The translations under genes and the position numbers were made by a program. Below are positions 1 to 8,722 of a stretch of 32,133 nt of DNA, piece after piece. Every line of letters starts with the position of its first letter. Position 1 is the stretch's first letter. Source of the stretch: an uncultured Bacteroidota bacterium (GTDB lineage: Bacteria; Bacteroidota; Bacteroidia; Chitinophagales; LD1); contig CALAYL010000009.1 of the NCBI GenBank assembly GCA_937894725.1, positions 1-32,133 of the forward strand, in the 5' to 3' direction. The notes beneath the pieces were generated by a model. The model had not been told where the DNA came from. It saw only the letters and a program-made list of their open reading frames with translations, and ran no database searches.

Positions 1-3000
1 GTCATTTGGTGTACCAGCTGGAATGGTGATATTCGTAGCACAACTGTTCGGTACTATTGCTGGAGACCAGTTTGAGGAAGTTCCCCAGTCTGAAGTTGTG
101 CCTAACCAAGTAGGGGCGCAAGGAGTAGCTGTAACAGCTACAGAGCTTGAAACACTACAACCAGTATTGTCAGATGCGGTGACTGAGTATGTTGTACTCA
201 CCAATGGATTATCAGAGGGGTTTTGTGTAGCAGCAGTAAAACCAGCTGGTGCTGCACTCCAAGCGTAACTAATAGTAGATGAAGTAACTCCTGTAATAGA
301 AATATCATCTACAGTAAACGCAGGTGCGGAATTGCCAAATAGAAAATCATTCGCAGTAGTTGATCGGAATCCAATATAAAAAGATTGTCCATTCATAGCC
401 GAAATATCCAAATTAGAAACTGTTTGCGTATTTGCTTGTCCTCTGTATGTACCAGATGTTGGGAAATTAGTCCAAGTAGTACCGTTTGTAGAGTAACAAA
501 CCTTTCCATTACTTGCAGAGTTACCAGAACATTTCCACTTGAAATTCAATTTAAGTTGTGTATAGTTAGTAGCATCTATTGGAGTAGCATAATAAGCCAC
601 ATGCTGCTGTGCACTATTTGCCCAGGCTGGCATAGTACCAGTAGTAGCAGGGGTGTTTTGACTTACTGCCAAAGATTTAGAACCACCGATTACTCCACAA
701 CGAGTAGCATCAAAAACCCAAAAAAAGTTATCAGAACCTGAAATAGTAGCATCTTTCCAACCAATAAATGCAGTAGCACTTAGTTTTTGTTGAGCTACTG
801 TTGATGCCTCAAAGTCTTCGCTAAACAACGTTTTTGTTACCGTACTCGTAGTAGAGGTTAAGCTTACATTGTACCCAGCACAAAGCGAGGTTGGACTCGC
901 AGCTGCAGTGATTGCAGAAGGCAGTTGATCGACACGTACAGTAACAGTTGCAGCAGGCGCAGGGCATCCATTTAATGTACCTACTACAGAATAGGTAGTT
1001 GTAGCTGTAGGATTAGCTGTAGGATTAGCTACATTGGTTGCACTTAAGCCAGTATTTGGTGTCCAAGTATAGGAAGTAGCGGTAGATGATGCTGTAACTA
1101 CAGTGCCAGTTCCTAAACATATTGAAGGAGTGGCTGGGCTGAAACTTATATTTGGCAAAGTAGTAGAAGTAACCGCCAATACTGAAGGTGCGCTAACACC
1201 CGCACAATTTGTTTGGGTTACACTTATATTTCCACTATTATTATTAGTAGTTACGGTAATACTTGTAGTACCATTACCAGCGGTAATGTTCCAACCAGAA
1301 GGTACAGACCAAGTATATGTACTAGCCCCGCCAATAGCTGCGATACTATAAACATAACTCGATCCAGAACAAACAGCTGTAGGTCCAGAAATAGCGCCTG
1401 GAGGATCTGTAGAACCAAGTACTGTGACTAAAACAGGAGTTGGAGGCGAACTACATCCACCACTGGATGCTACAACCGAATAAGTAGTCGTTTGATTTAC
1501 CGTAGCTATAGGGGTAGCAGCGGTTGAGCTAAAGCCAGCTGGAGAAGATGACCAAGCATATGTAAGTACAGGAGCGGGTGTACCAACCATATTTATGTTA
1601 TCTAATGCCCATTTTCCGCCACCTGCATTTGTTCTATATCTAAAACGAACATAAACTGTAGATAGCCCAGCATAAGCATTTAAATTTAAACTGGCAGAAA
1701 CAGGTGTATAAGTATATGTAGGAGTAAAAAGTCCTCCTGATGTTGAACGCGCAGTGTATATATTTTGATAGCCTTGACCATAACCTTGAATAGTAGTCCA
1801 AGTAGTACCATTTGTAGAAACTTCTACAAACGCCTCATTGCTACTGACACTATAACTACTATCGCCAAACAAGAACACATGACTAAAATTGAGCGTTACT
1901 CCCGTAAATCCAATTGTGCTAAATACAGCAGAATTTAAAAAGGTGTTTGTGACTGTGGATGAAAGACAAATTCCCTCATATTGTGCTTCTGCATCAGATA
2001 GAATATAGTTGCCTGCACCTCCCCCAAAATTCATGATGGTGGAAGTTGAGGTGCCGAAAATTGTAGGTGTTGTGTAAACATAATTGCTAGGACGTACTGT
2101 CCAAGCAGCAGGTGCTGGACCAGGGCAACCACCAGTAGAGCTGTTTACTGTACTCCAAGTGCCAAGCCCATTGGTCAAATCATTGGCAGGGAGTGGCTGA
2201 TAAACTGCAGATAATGTAGTCGTTTGTCCAGCACACAAAAAAGCTGGATTTGCCGCTACAGTCACAGCCACAGCAGGGCCTATTGTGATAGGTGTAGAAG
2301 CCGTTGCGGTACATCCATTTAGTGTACCAGTGACTGTATATGTAGTGTTTGAAGTCGGAGTTGCAGTAACCACAGACCCAGAAGTAGCAGATAAACCAGA
2401 AGCAGGCGACCAAGCAAACGTACTAGCCGTTCCCGATGCCGTGATTTGCACTCCTACCCCAGAGCATACTGCAGCAGAAGAGGGCAAATTACTCAAACTC
2501 ACTGTCGGAGAGTTCTTAACTGTAATGGATGATTGTGAATCGCTACCACCTGGCGAAGTTACAGCTATACTCCCAGTAAGCCCAGCAGCACCAGCTGGTA
2601 CCACTACCCGAACTAGAGTAGCCGTATTCGACACGATGGTACTCGCCACTCCAGCTATAGTTGCGCTAGAAATCCCACCTAAGTTTGTACCCGTAATGGA
2701 AATAGTATCGCCTGGACAAGCCGTACTAGGAATACCAGTTACATCTGGAGCACCACAAGAAACGGTAACTTGCTGACTAACACATGAGGTAACTCCACAA
2801 GCCCCTTTTTTGGCAGTGTAATAGGTAGTTGTAGTAGTGGGTGATACAGTGATTGATGCACCTGTCCCTACTGGGTCCAAAAGGGGTCTATCAGTTAGGG
2901 TAATAAAATCAATATCCATATTTACACCATTGGCAGTAGCCCAATCAAAACGCCATCCAGTGATGTTGCCTCCAGCATTTGTTCCATTCCAATAATTATT

Positions 3001-4164
3001 GGCTAAAGCCACACCATTGGCAGCTGCATTAGAAGCCGCCATATCTATACTCAGCACATGCCATTGTCCATCACTAATCAATGCTCCATTGGCATAATCT
3101 TGAACACCAGTAGCTACCGTGTAAGTCGCGTTTGTAAAAAATATTTCACAATTTCCAGCAGTGCCTGAGTTTACTTTATAACGAACATTTATGTATTTAT
3201 AAGTATTTGGGTTAAAAGAGCCCAAGTAAGATGGACTGTACATGGTGATGAATGGATCGTTAGTTCCAGCCGCAGCTGAGGTAACATTCAAAATGCCTCC
3301 CGAAGAATTAACGGTAGTCTGTTGCAATCCTCCATACGGCTGTGTCTGCCAATCTTGAGAAAATGCCTCTACGCCACAGGCTCCCTCATACCAAACGTCC
3401 ACAGCATCGGTACCTAAAGTACCACCTACAGATGTTAGTGTACTTGGATTTCCTGGGCATACAGTCGTTTGGGTAGCAGAAACGCTGGTTGGAGCTGTAC
3501 TAGCTGTACAAGGTAAAGTATAAGTAATATTCAAAACTGGTAAATTCGCTGGTACAGCTGTTCCGTTAGCAGCTCCATCAGCACCATAAATGTAAAACCC
3601 AAAATTACCTGATGTTCCTCTGGTAAATCCCAAATTCAGAATACTTGTTTTGTTAGTATTAAGAAAAGTAACTCCAGTAGCATTAATTGCACGATTTTTA
3701 GCCCCAGCTGGATTCAAATCTGCACTAGATGCCTCATGAGCAGCTGCACTTCCTATCGCAGACCAAATGGCACTTGCTGAGAGAGAACCTGTATTGCCAG
3801 TAAAAAACTTCATATAATTAGGTGATGCACTTCCAGAACTCGTTTGTACAACAAAATCAACATTAGCGGCAGTTATTGTCGCATTGGAAGGAACATAGGA
3901 TGGTATGTCAAAGCGAGCCCAACCTTTATAAGTATTAGATACTCCTGTTCTTAAGTAGCCATATGATTTAGTATAAGTAGAACCATTGTAGTAAATTCTA
4001 CCTGAATTTGGATTAGTTGCCCCAGTACAAGGAATGCTCACTGTTACAGTCGTTTGCCCCATAGACGCAGAGGATATTAGGAGTGAAAATGCTGCAAAAA
4101 AATATTTGGTTATACCAAAAAGCAGCTGCTTTTGAAACCGAGAAAAGTTGTTTGATTTTTTCAT
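1..4164 (-). CDS. Giant secreted adhesin-like protein, Ig-like and jelly-roll domains (5' part, runs off left edge)
   Basis: An open frame of 1388 codons starts with ATG at 4164 and continues past base 1 without a stop. Residues 1-37 are a long signal peptide (basic start, hydrophobic FFAAFSLLISSA, likely cleavage near SASMGQ). About 38-215 resembles a DNRLRE/CBM96-type stalk domain (RIYYNGSTYTKSYGYLR, then KGWARFDIP). After it comes a chain of roughly 80-residue Ig/PKD-like repeats with the pattern C-x-G, Y-x-W-S, TTTYxV, and an IPT/TIG-like unit near 2513-2759. Three repeats contain long inserts, at about 2879-3370, 1564-2208 and 275-852. The last two carry choice-of-anchor-J/MAM-like features (LFSEDFEAS start, STNGTTW, and DDISI or DNINM end). 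The visible end (WLGTTSDWGNSSNWSP) begins a further module. Composition is rich in Ser, Thr, Ala, Val and Gly. A T9SS sorting domain would be expected at the unseen C-terminus. The role in surface attachment or glycan binding is inferred. Confidence 0.85.
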   Translation of the reverse strand, partial: MKKSNNFSRFQKQLLFGITKYFFAAFSLLISSASMGQTTVTVSIPCTGATNPNSGRIYYNGSTYTKSYGYLRTGVSNTYKGWARFDIPSYVPSNATITAANVDFVVQTSSGSASPNYMKFFTGNTGSLSASAIWSAIGSAAAHEASSADLNPAGAKNRAINATGVTFLNTNKTSILNLGFTRGTSGNFGFYIYGADGAANGTAVPANLPVLNITYTLPCTASTAPTSVSATQTTVCPGNPSTLTSVGGTLGTDAVDVWYEGACGVEAFSQDWQTQPYGGLQQTTVNSSGGILNVTSAAAGTNDPFITMYSPSYLGSFNPNTYKYINVRYKVNSGTAGNCEIFFTNATYTVATGVQDYANGALISDGQWHVLSIDMAASNAAANGVALANNYWNGTNAGGNITGWRFDWATANGVNMDIDFITLTDRPLLDPVGTGASITVSPTTTTTYYTAKKGACGVTSCVSQQVTVSCGAPDVTGIPSTACPGDTISITGTNLGGISSATIAGVASTIVSNTATLVRVVVPAGAAGLTGSIAVTSPGGSDSQSSITVKNSPTVSLSNLPSSAAVCSGVGVQITASGTASTFAWSPASGLSATSGSVVTATPTSNTTYTVTGTLNGCTATASTPITIGPAVAVTVAANPAFLCAGQTTTLSAVYQPLPANDLTNGLGTWSTVNSSTGGCPGPAPAAWTVRPSNYVYTTPTIFGTSTSTIMNFGGGAGNYILSDAEAQYEGICLSSTVTNTFLNSAVFSTIGFTGVTLNFSHVFLFGDSSYSVSSNEAFVEVSTNGTTWTTIQGYGQGYQNIYTARSTSGGLFTPTYTYTPVSASLNLNAYAGLSTVYVRFRYRTNAGGGKWALDNINMVGTPAPVLTYAWSSSPAGFSSTAATPIATVNQTTTYSVVASSGGCSSPPTPVLVTVLGSTDPPGAISGPTAVCSGSSYVYSIAAIGGASTYTWSVPSGWNITAGNGTTSITVTTNNNSGNISVTQTNCAGVSAPSVLAVTSTTLPNISFSPATPSICLGTGTVVTASSTATSYTWTPNTGLSATNVANPTANPTATTTYSVVGTLNGCPAPAATVTVRVDQLPSAITAAASPTSLCAGYNVSLTSTTSTVTKTLFSEDFEASTVAQQKLSATAFIGWKDATISGSDNFFWVFDATRCGVIGGSKSLAVSQNTPATTGTMPAWANSAQQHVAYYATPIDATNYTQLKLNFKWKCSGNSASNGKVCYSTNGTTWTNFPTSGTYRGQANTQTVSNLDISAMNGQSFYIGFRSTTANDFLFGNSAPAFTVDDISITGVTSSTISYAWSAAPAGFTAATQNPSDNPLVSTTYSVTASDNTGCSVSSSVAVTATPCAPTWLGTTSDWGTSSNWSPAIVPNSCATNITIPAGTPND

Positions 4165-4665
4165 AATAACAGTAAATTTTAATAAAGTCTTAATTGTAGG
4201 TATCAGGCATTTTTAATAGAGAAAATGATATAAAGTCTTAACACATTCACTAAACAAATAAGGCTTCACCTGTATTTTTTAGTATTTTCTTGGAACATAA
4301 AATTACAAATAGTATAGAAACACGACTTCTCATTTTTTTTAATTATTACAATTCGCTACAAACTGTTTATTGATACATTTAGAACGTTGAGTTAGTAATT
4401 GCGTTTTACTTTGGCTGAATTTAAATGGTTTAACTGCTATTTTAATTCGGTGCGAAAGCCGTAAGAATTAAAAATATATTGATAGTTTTGTTGATGTCAT
4501 TTTAAAGCTAAACTATCAAGACATTGTCTTTTATCTTGAGTAACTCTTTTTTTAGAAGCTATATAGGTATTATTCATATGTATTACGTATAGATAAAGAG
4601 AATCCTAAAAATCGATTTCATACCATGTATAGTCCTTTTTGTATTTCATACCAAACAAAAAATAG
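4165..4665. other. 501-base divergent intergenic region with repeats and hairpins
   Basis: This AT-rich spacer separates the divergent adhesin gene and the gene at 4666. It holds a 12-base direct repeat ATAAAGTCTTAA (4182-4193 and 4230-4241) just upstream of the adhesin start. It also holds two hairpins at 4443-4519 and an 11-base direct repeat ATTTCATACCA (4615-4625 and 4643-4653) just upstream of the 4666 start. I find no full TAnnTTTG promoter for either gene; TTACTTTG at 4406-4413 is one mismatch off on the plus strand. No convincing ORF is present. Confidence 0.6.
4443..4519 (+). other. Two adjacent hairpins, candidate structured RNA or operator
   Basis: Hairpin 1: TAATTC (4443-4448) pairs with GAATTA (4465-4470), and inside it GC-GAAA-GC forms a GNRA tetraloop stem. 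Hairpin 2: TTGATAGTTT (4479-4488) pairs perfectly with AAACTATCAA (4510-4519) across a 21-base loop, followed by TTTT at 4528-4531. The GAAA loop exists only when the plus strand is read. This favours a rightward transcript, either a small RNA or the 5' leader of the gene at 4666. Function is unknown. Confidence 0.35.
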
Positions 4666-6099
4666 ATGCCACGAACTATAGGTTCTGATGACTTGTATCT
4701 CTTGATTCACTCTTTATCAAAAGAGGAAAAAGGGTACTTTAGAAAGTTTGCTACTAGACATTCTACCTCTGGCAGCATAAACCTGAGTTTATTTAATGCG
4801 ATCTCCAAACAAAAAGAATTTGAAGAAGCAGAGCTAAAAAAGAATTTCAAAAACTACGCCCGCACCAAGGTATATTTAAAGGAAATGATTATGGATGCTT
4901 TGCTTATTTACTACCGAAACAATCATCCACACATTCAACTTTTAAATCAAATTCAAAAAATACATCTTCTTCTCATTAAAGGCCTATACAACGAAGCGCT
5001 TCGACTATTAAAAAAGGCGCTAAATTCAAGCCAAGCAATGGAACTTTTTAGCATATCTATTTATCTAGAAAGGGTACAACGCGATTTGATTGCTCAAACT
5101 TTCAACCAAAAAAGCGATCTTTTAAAACTTATTGCTGACTATACCTCTGCCTTGCAAAAGCACTATAACCTTGAGCAAAACTTAACCCAACTTGAGCTAT
5201 TAAGTATGCAATGGCATGAAAAAAGTTTAGGTATAAAAAATATAGCAACCTCAGCACTAGTCGAGATAAAGAGCAAACTAACTGTACAGAAAGCAGATTC
5301 AAAACGAGCCAATATTAAACTAATAGAATTAGAAAATTGGCTAGCTCGTTTTAGTGATAATGACCGAAATTTGCTAGCTGTGACCGAAAAGAGGTTACTA
5401 CATGTGAATGCTTTTCGAAAAAAACACGACCCCTCTTTTAATGCCTTTTCGGCATTTGACAATCATATTTTGAGTTGTATAGATGCTAAAGAATTCGATA
5501 AAGCCATTCATTATAGTAACGAAATGATTGCTTCTGTTGACAAGATGAGTCTGAACTACAACATATCATTTGTGTGGGGCAATCTTAGAAAATGGATGAC
5601 CTATCTCATAGCCGAAAAATACGAGACTGGCTTAAAAAGCATGAACCAGAACAATGAGGCGGTCTTAAATCTTTTAAGCACTACCCAAGAGGCACCAGGC
5701 TTGCGCGCAGTGAGAGCTTATTATATTTTACGCGCTATGTTATTTTTTTGCAATAAGAAATATCTTGAATGCTGGCTATGCTTAAATGACTCCTTCCACC
5801 TATTAAAACAAAACCAAACCAATACGCCAGACATGCTGATACTCCAGCTCATGACACAGTTAGAAATGGAGAATTACTCGCTATTGAAAAACATGACAAG
5901 TCAAGCCAACAAAAAAATCAAACTGCAATCTTCTAGCAAAAATTCTCATTCTATTTTACTACATTTTTTTATGAAGGTGACTCCCGAAAATAAAATTTCT
6001 CTAAAAAAGCAAACTTGGCTCGAATTGGAGAAAGCAAACGCTCAAAAGGAGAACTTATTTGACTTGATCCCTTTCAAAAAGTGGCTATTAGATAATTAA
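4666..6099 (+). CDS. Conserved Bacteroidota-type helical protein of unknown function
   Basis: A 477-residue protein without signal peptide or membrane segment. The opening block (LYLLIHSLSKEEKGYFRKFA, about residues 11-30) is of a kind I recall from uncharacterised Bacteroidota proteins of similar length; that is memory, not a search result. The rest is Leu/Lys/Glu/Asn-rich and reads as alpha-helical throughout, with paired-helix stretches such as LLIKGLYNEALRLLKKAL and EFDKAIHYSNEMIASV that suggest TPR-like or other alpha-solenoid repeats. No catalytic motif is visible. The ATG at 4666 follows a direct repeat (ATTTCATACCA twice) and an A-rich leader. It stands alone, convergent with trmN. 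A scaffold or protein-binding role is only a guess from the fold. Confidence 0.85.
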   Translation: MPRTIGSDDLYLLIHSLSKEEKGYFRKFATRHSTSGSINLSLFNAISKQKEFEEAELKKNFKNYARTKVYLKEMIMDALLIYYRNNHPHIQLLNQIQKIHLLLIKGLYNEALRLLKKALNSSQAMELFSISIYLERVQRDLIAQTFNQKSDLLKLIADYTSALQKHYNLEQNLTQLELLSMQWHEKSLGIKNIATSALVEIKSKLTVQKADSKRANIKLIELENWLARFSDNDRNLLAVTEKRLLHVNAFRKKHDPSFNAFSAFDNHILSCIDAKEFDKAIHYSNEMIASVDKMSLNYNISFVWGNLRKWMTYLIAEKYETGLKSMNQNNEAVLNLLSTTQEAPGLRAVRAYYILRAMLFFCNKKYLECWLCLNDSFHLLKQNQTNTPDMLILQLMTQLEMENYSLLKNMTSQANKKIKLQSSSKNSHSILLHFFMKVTPENKISLKKQTWLELEKANAQKENLFDLIPFKKWLLDN

Positions 6100-6111
6100 C
6101 TTTTTTGCTCA

Positions 6112-6143
6112 CTATTTAAGCTATAAAATCAAGCTATAAATAG
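6112..6143. terminator. Inverted repeat between convergent genes, possible weak bidirectional terminator
   Basis: CTATTTA plus AGCT (6112-6122) pairs with AGCT plus TAAATAG (6132-6143, one bulged A) across a 9-base loop. It overlaps the trmN stop codon at 6134-6136 and sits 13 bases after the stop of the upstream gene. Neither side has a proper U-tract after the stem (the T6 at 6101-6106 lies before it on the plus strand), so intrinsic termination is uncertain. Confidence 0.3.
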
Positions 6144-6841
6144 AACTCGGCTGTTAGGTTTTGATAAGCTGCTGTATAACTTAAATCGCTGTTGCGAATT
6201 ACTAATTTTTCTGATTCAGTTTTAGATATCTGCTTACGCAGTGAAACCAACACTACATAAGGTTTTTTAAATTGAAAGGAACAGACCTCTAACGTATTCT
6301 TGATATATAGGTTATGTGAATCTGCAATTTGAGCTAAACGGTCAAAATTTACAAAAGGAAGGATTAAAAATGCTTCTCCATCCTCAGTGATTAGTTTCGT
6401 AATCCCATTTATCAGTTGCTCATAAGTCAACGCACCATCATGTTTAGCAGTAGCTTTCTGCATAGAAGTAGAAGGAAGGCTGTCGATAAAGTAAGGCGGA
6501 TTAGTGATGATAAGATCATATTTTTTTTCAGTTTCAAAAGACTTAAAATCTTGGCAAGTTGCCGATAAGCGAGCCGACCATGGGCTTTGCGAAAAATTGA
6601 ACTTAGCTTCTTCGACAGATGCAGCATCTATATCTATAGCATCAATCATAGCATCTGAATATTTTTGCGCCATCATCAAGGCTAAAACACCACTACCTGT
6701 ACCTATATCGAGTATATGAGCAGCCTTCGTTGCATCTACCCATGCCCCCAACAAAACCGCATCGGTAGTCACTTTTAGTGAGGATAGGCAATGCTTGACT
6801 GAAAACTGTTTGAATCGAAAAACGGATGAGGAAGGGCGCAT
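6134..6841 (-). CDS. trmN: tRNA1(Val) (adenine(37)-N6)-methyltransferase
   Basis: A 235-residue class I SAM-dependent methyltransferase of the TrmN6/YfiC type, which methylates N6 of adenine 37 in the anticodon loop of tRNA(Val). The family-typical N-terminus (FRFKQFSVKHCLSSLKVTTDAVLLGAW) leads into SAM motif I, LDIGTGSGVLAL (about residues 44-55), then IDAIDID (67-73) and the catalytic NPPYF (114-118), typical of N6-adenine methyltransferases. Length is normal. The ATG at 6841 lies 3 bases after the stop of the HMG-CoA lyase gene, so the two are almost certainly co-transcribed. They share no obvious pathway. Confidence 0.93.
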   Translation of the reverse strand: MRPSSSVFRFKQFSVKHCLSSLKVTTDAVLLGAWVDATKAAHILDIGTGSGVLALMMAQKYSDAMIDAIDIDAASVEEAKFNFSQSPWSARLSATCQDFKSFETEKKYDLIITNPPYFIDSLPSTSMQKATAKHDGALTYEQLINGITKLITEDGEAFLILPFVNFDRLAQIADSHNLYIKNTLEVCSFQFKKPYVVLVSLRKQISKTESEKLVIRNSDLSYTAAYQNLTAEFYL

Positions 6842-6844
6842 TTT

Positions 6845-7693
6845 TTAGAGATAAACTTCGCGCGACATTCTAAGTGCAGATTCAAATGCTTGGAGCGAAA
6901 AGTCACTTCCAAAATCGCTAGCAGGATCAAAAAAATTCATCAGGTTTTCGGTAGGCATATTCCCTATCAAATCATCCTCGGCCATAGGACAGCCGCCAAA
7001 TCCTCTAATCACTGAATCGAATCGAATACAGCCAGCATGGTGTGCTGCTTGTATTTTTTCTTTCCAGTTGTGAGGCGCAGTGTGTAAGTGTGCTCCAAAT
7101 TCAATATTTGAATAGCGAGGAATGAGTGTTTCAAAAAGCTGTGTAATCACATGCGGATTGGCCACTCCTACAGTGTCTGAAAGCATCACTGTACCTATAC
7201 CTAAGGATGCCAATTTCGCCACCCATTGCTCTACGATAGCTGGCGAATAAGGATCGCCATATTTGTTGCCAAAACCCATAGAAATATAAATTATCATCTC
7301 TTTGCCCTTGGTCAGACATAGTTCTTGAATAGCCTTCACGCGGTCTAGCGATTCAATTATTGTAGCATTTGTGTTACGTAGTTGAAATGTTTCTGAAATA
7401 GAAAATGGATAACCTAAACAACTGATTTGATCATATTCACAGGCTTCTTTTGCGCCTCGCTCATTGGCTACTATAGCGATGAGTTTTGTGGTAGCAGTAG
7501 TGTCTAGTCTTTCTATAAGCCTATGCGTATCGGCCATTTGCGGTATGACATCAGGCGATACAAACGAACCAAAATCAATAGCATAAAAACCAACTTTGAG
7601 CAGTTGATTGATGTATTTTACCTTAGTATCTGTGTCTATAAATTGCTTGATTCCTTGTATGGCATCGCGCGGACATTCGGTCAACTTGATCAT
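6845..7693 (-). CDS. Hydroxymethylglutaryl-CoA lyase
   Basis: A 282-residue TIM-barrel enzyme of the HMGL-like family, predicted to cleave HMG-CoA into acetoacetate and acetyl-CoA, the last step of leucine degradation. Visible residues: ECPRDAIQ at the N-terminus (Arg9-Asp10, matching GPRDGLQ of HMG-CoA lyases), FVSPDVIPQMAD (44-55), the metal-binding His-x-His in GAHLH (202 and 204), and the signature loop GFGGCPMAEDD with catalytic Cys235. The residue after the His pair is Thr where many family members have Asp. Related enzymes (homocitrate synthase, isopropylmalate synthase) lack the GGCPxA loop, which favours HMG-CoA lyase. It heads a two-gene operon with trmN. Confidence 0.88.
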   Translation of the reverse strand: MIKLTECPRDAIQGIKQFIDTDTKVKYINQLLKVGFYAIDFGSFVSPDVIPQMADTHRLIERLDTTATTKLIAIVANERGAKEACEYDQISCLGYPFSISETFQLRNTNATIIESLDRVKAIQELCLTKGKEMIIYISMGFGNKYGDPYSPAIVEQWVAKLASLGIGTVMLSDTVGVANPHVITQLFETLIPRYSNIEFGAHLHTAPHNWKEKIQAAHHAGCIRFDSVIRGFGGCPMAEDDLIGNMPTENLMNFFDPASDFGSDFSLQAFESALRMSREVYL

Positions 7694-7756
7694 TGATTTG
7701 GGCAGATTTGGTTATTTCGTTGCAATTTGTGCTTATTTTGTAGAAAAATAAAGCAT

Positions 7757-7778
7757 AAGAACTTTTTTTAATGTTCTT
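7757..7778. promoter_or_regulatory. Inverted repeat in the divergent HMGL / ceramidase-like spacer
   Basis: AAGAAC (7757-7762) and GTTCTT (7773-7778) flank a 10-base AT spacer, 24 bases before the ATG at 7802. This could be an operator or a 5' leader hairpin. No perfect TAnnTTTG is present; TTATTTTG at 7733-7740 is one mismatch off on the plus strand. Confidence 0.25.
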
Positions 7779-7801
7779 TCGTACACTAAATAAACAAAAA
7801 G

Positions 7802-8713
7802 ATGAATAAAGGACTCGTAAAGATAAAATGGGCTATGCTTAGAAGTCGAATTTATATAGAAAATTTCAGACCAAGTGGCTTTTATATCCCCATTATCCTT
7901 TTTCTGATTTTTACCTTGATATTGACCAACCTATATCACATGCATTTGCACAACAATGTGTGGAGTAGCATGGAGGCCGCATCGGGCAATGCACTGCATT
8001 TCTGTGAAAAAAACCGCCTCGATCAGATTATCAGACAACCGTCAAACACCTGGTCAAACCTAGGTTTTCTGCTCGTAGGTATGATCATCCTGTCGGTAGC
8101 TATACATGACTACAAAAATAAAGACCGAAAAACTGCATCTAATTTTTTGGTGCGTTATCCTATCTTCTCAGCACTCTATGCTGTATCTTGTATCTACACT
8201 TTTATAGGCAGCTTCTTATACCATGCTTCACTGACTGCGAAGTTTCAAAAATTGGATCAAACAGGGCTTTATTCTGCCTTAATCATGATATTGATTTTTA
8301 ACTTATACAAAACCCTCCCATTTATTAGAAGGAAAGACAGTTGGGCAAGTACCCATAAATGGGCAGTAGTATTAGTATTGATTATTAACTTTGCTATCAT
8401 GCAATGGCTATATAAAATTAATATCAACATTTTGTTCCCTGCACTTATTGTTCTCATCGCTATTACTAGCTTCTATTATATCAAGAAAGTAGCGCGCAAC
8501 AATTTTTACTTCAATTATTTCATGACTGCTTTTATTGTGCTATTTGCGGCTAGCTTTATTTGGATTTTAGATCGTCAAAATATTGTCTGCTCCCCAGAAA
8601 GCCCATGGCAAGGACACGCACTTTGGCATATTTTGAATGCGGTGAGTTTGCTATTTATCTACATGTACTACAGAAGTGGCACGGTGCCTTTGGTAAGCGA
8701 AAAGGAAGTGTAG
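7802..8713 (+). CDS. CREST-superfamily membrane hydrolase, ceramidase-like
   Basis: A 303-residue polytopic membrane protein with about seven hydrophobic segments. It matches the alkaline ceramidase/CREST pattern in order and spacing: FCEKN (67-71, like WCEEN of human ACER3) and NTWSNL (82-87, like NTVSNL); then Ser137-x3-His141; Asp152, exactly 11 residues after that His; and His272-x3-His276 in HALWH. In ACER3, from memory, Ser77, His81, Asp92, His217 and His221 form the zinc site with the same spacings. The calcium-site residues are only partly kept. By homology it is a Zn-dependent amide hydrolase acting on a lipid. Ceramide is a reasonable substrate because many Bacteroidota make sphingolipids, but this is inferred. 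lplA follows 9 bases after the stop. Confidence 0.72.
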   Translation: MNKGLVKIKWAMLRSRIYIENFRPSGFYIPIILFLIFTLILTNLYHMHLHNNVWSSMEAASGNALHFCEKNRLDQIIRQPSNTWSNLGFLLVGMIILSVAIHDYKNKDRKTASNFLVRYPIFSALYAVSCIYTFIGSFLYHASLTAKFQKLDQTGLYSALIMILIFNLYKTLPFIRRKDSWASTHKWAVVLVLIINFAIMQWLYKININILFPALIVLIAITSFYYIKKVARNNFYFNYFMTAFIVLFAASFIWILDRQNIVCSPESPWQGHALWHILNAVSLLFIYMYYRSGTVPLVSEKEV

Positions 8714-8722
8714 TTTTGTAGG

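Noticed and set aside
23..2776. Several plus-strand and one other-frame ORF (e.g. 2285-2776, 163 codons) within the adhesin region
   Set aside because: They are antisense or frame shadows of the continuous minus-strand adhesin frame. Their Val/Ala/Pro-rich or Ser/Thr-rich translations reflect its biased codons, and they have no signals of their own.
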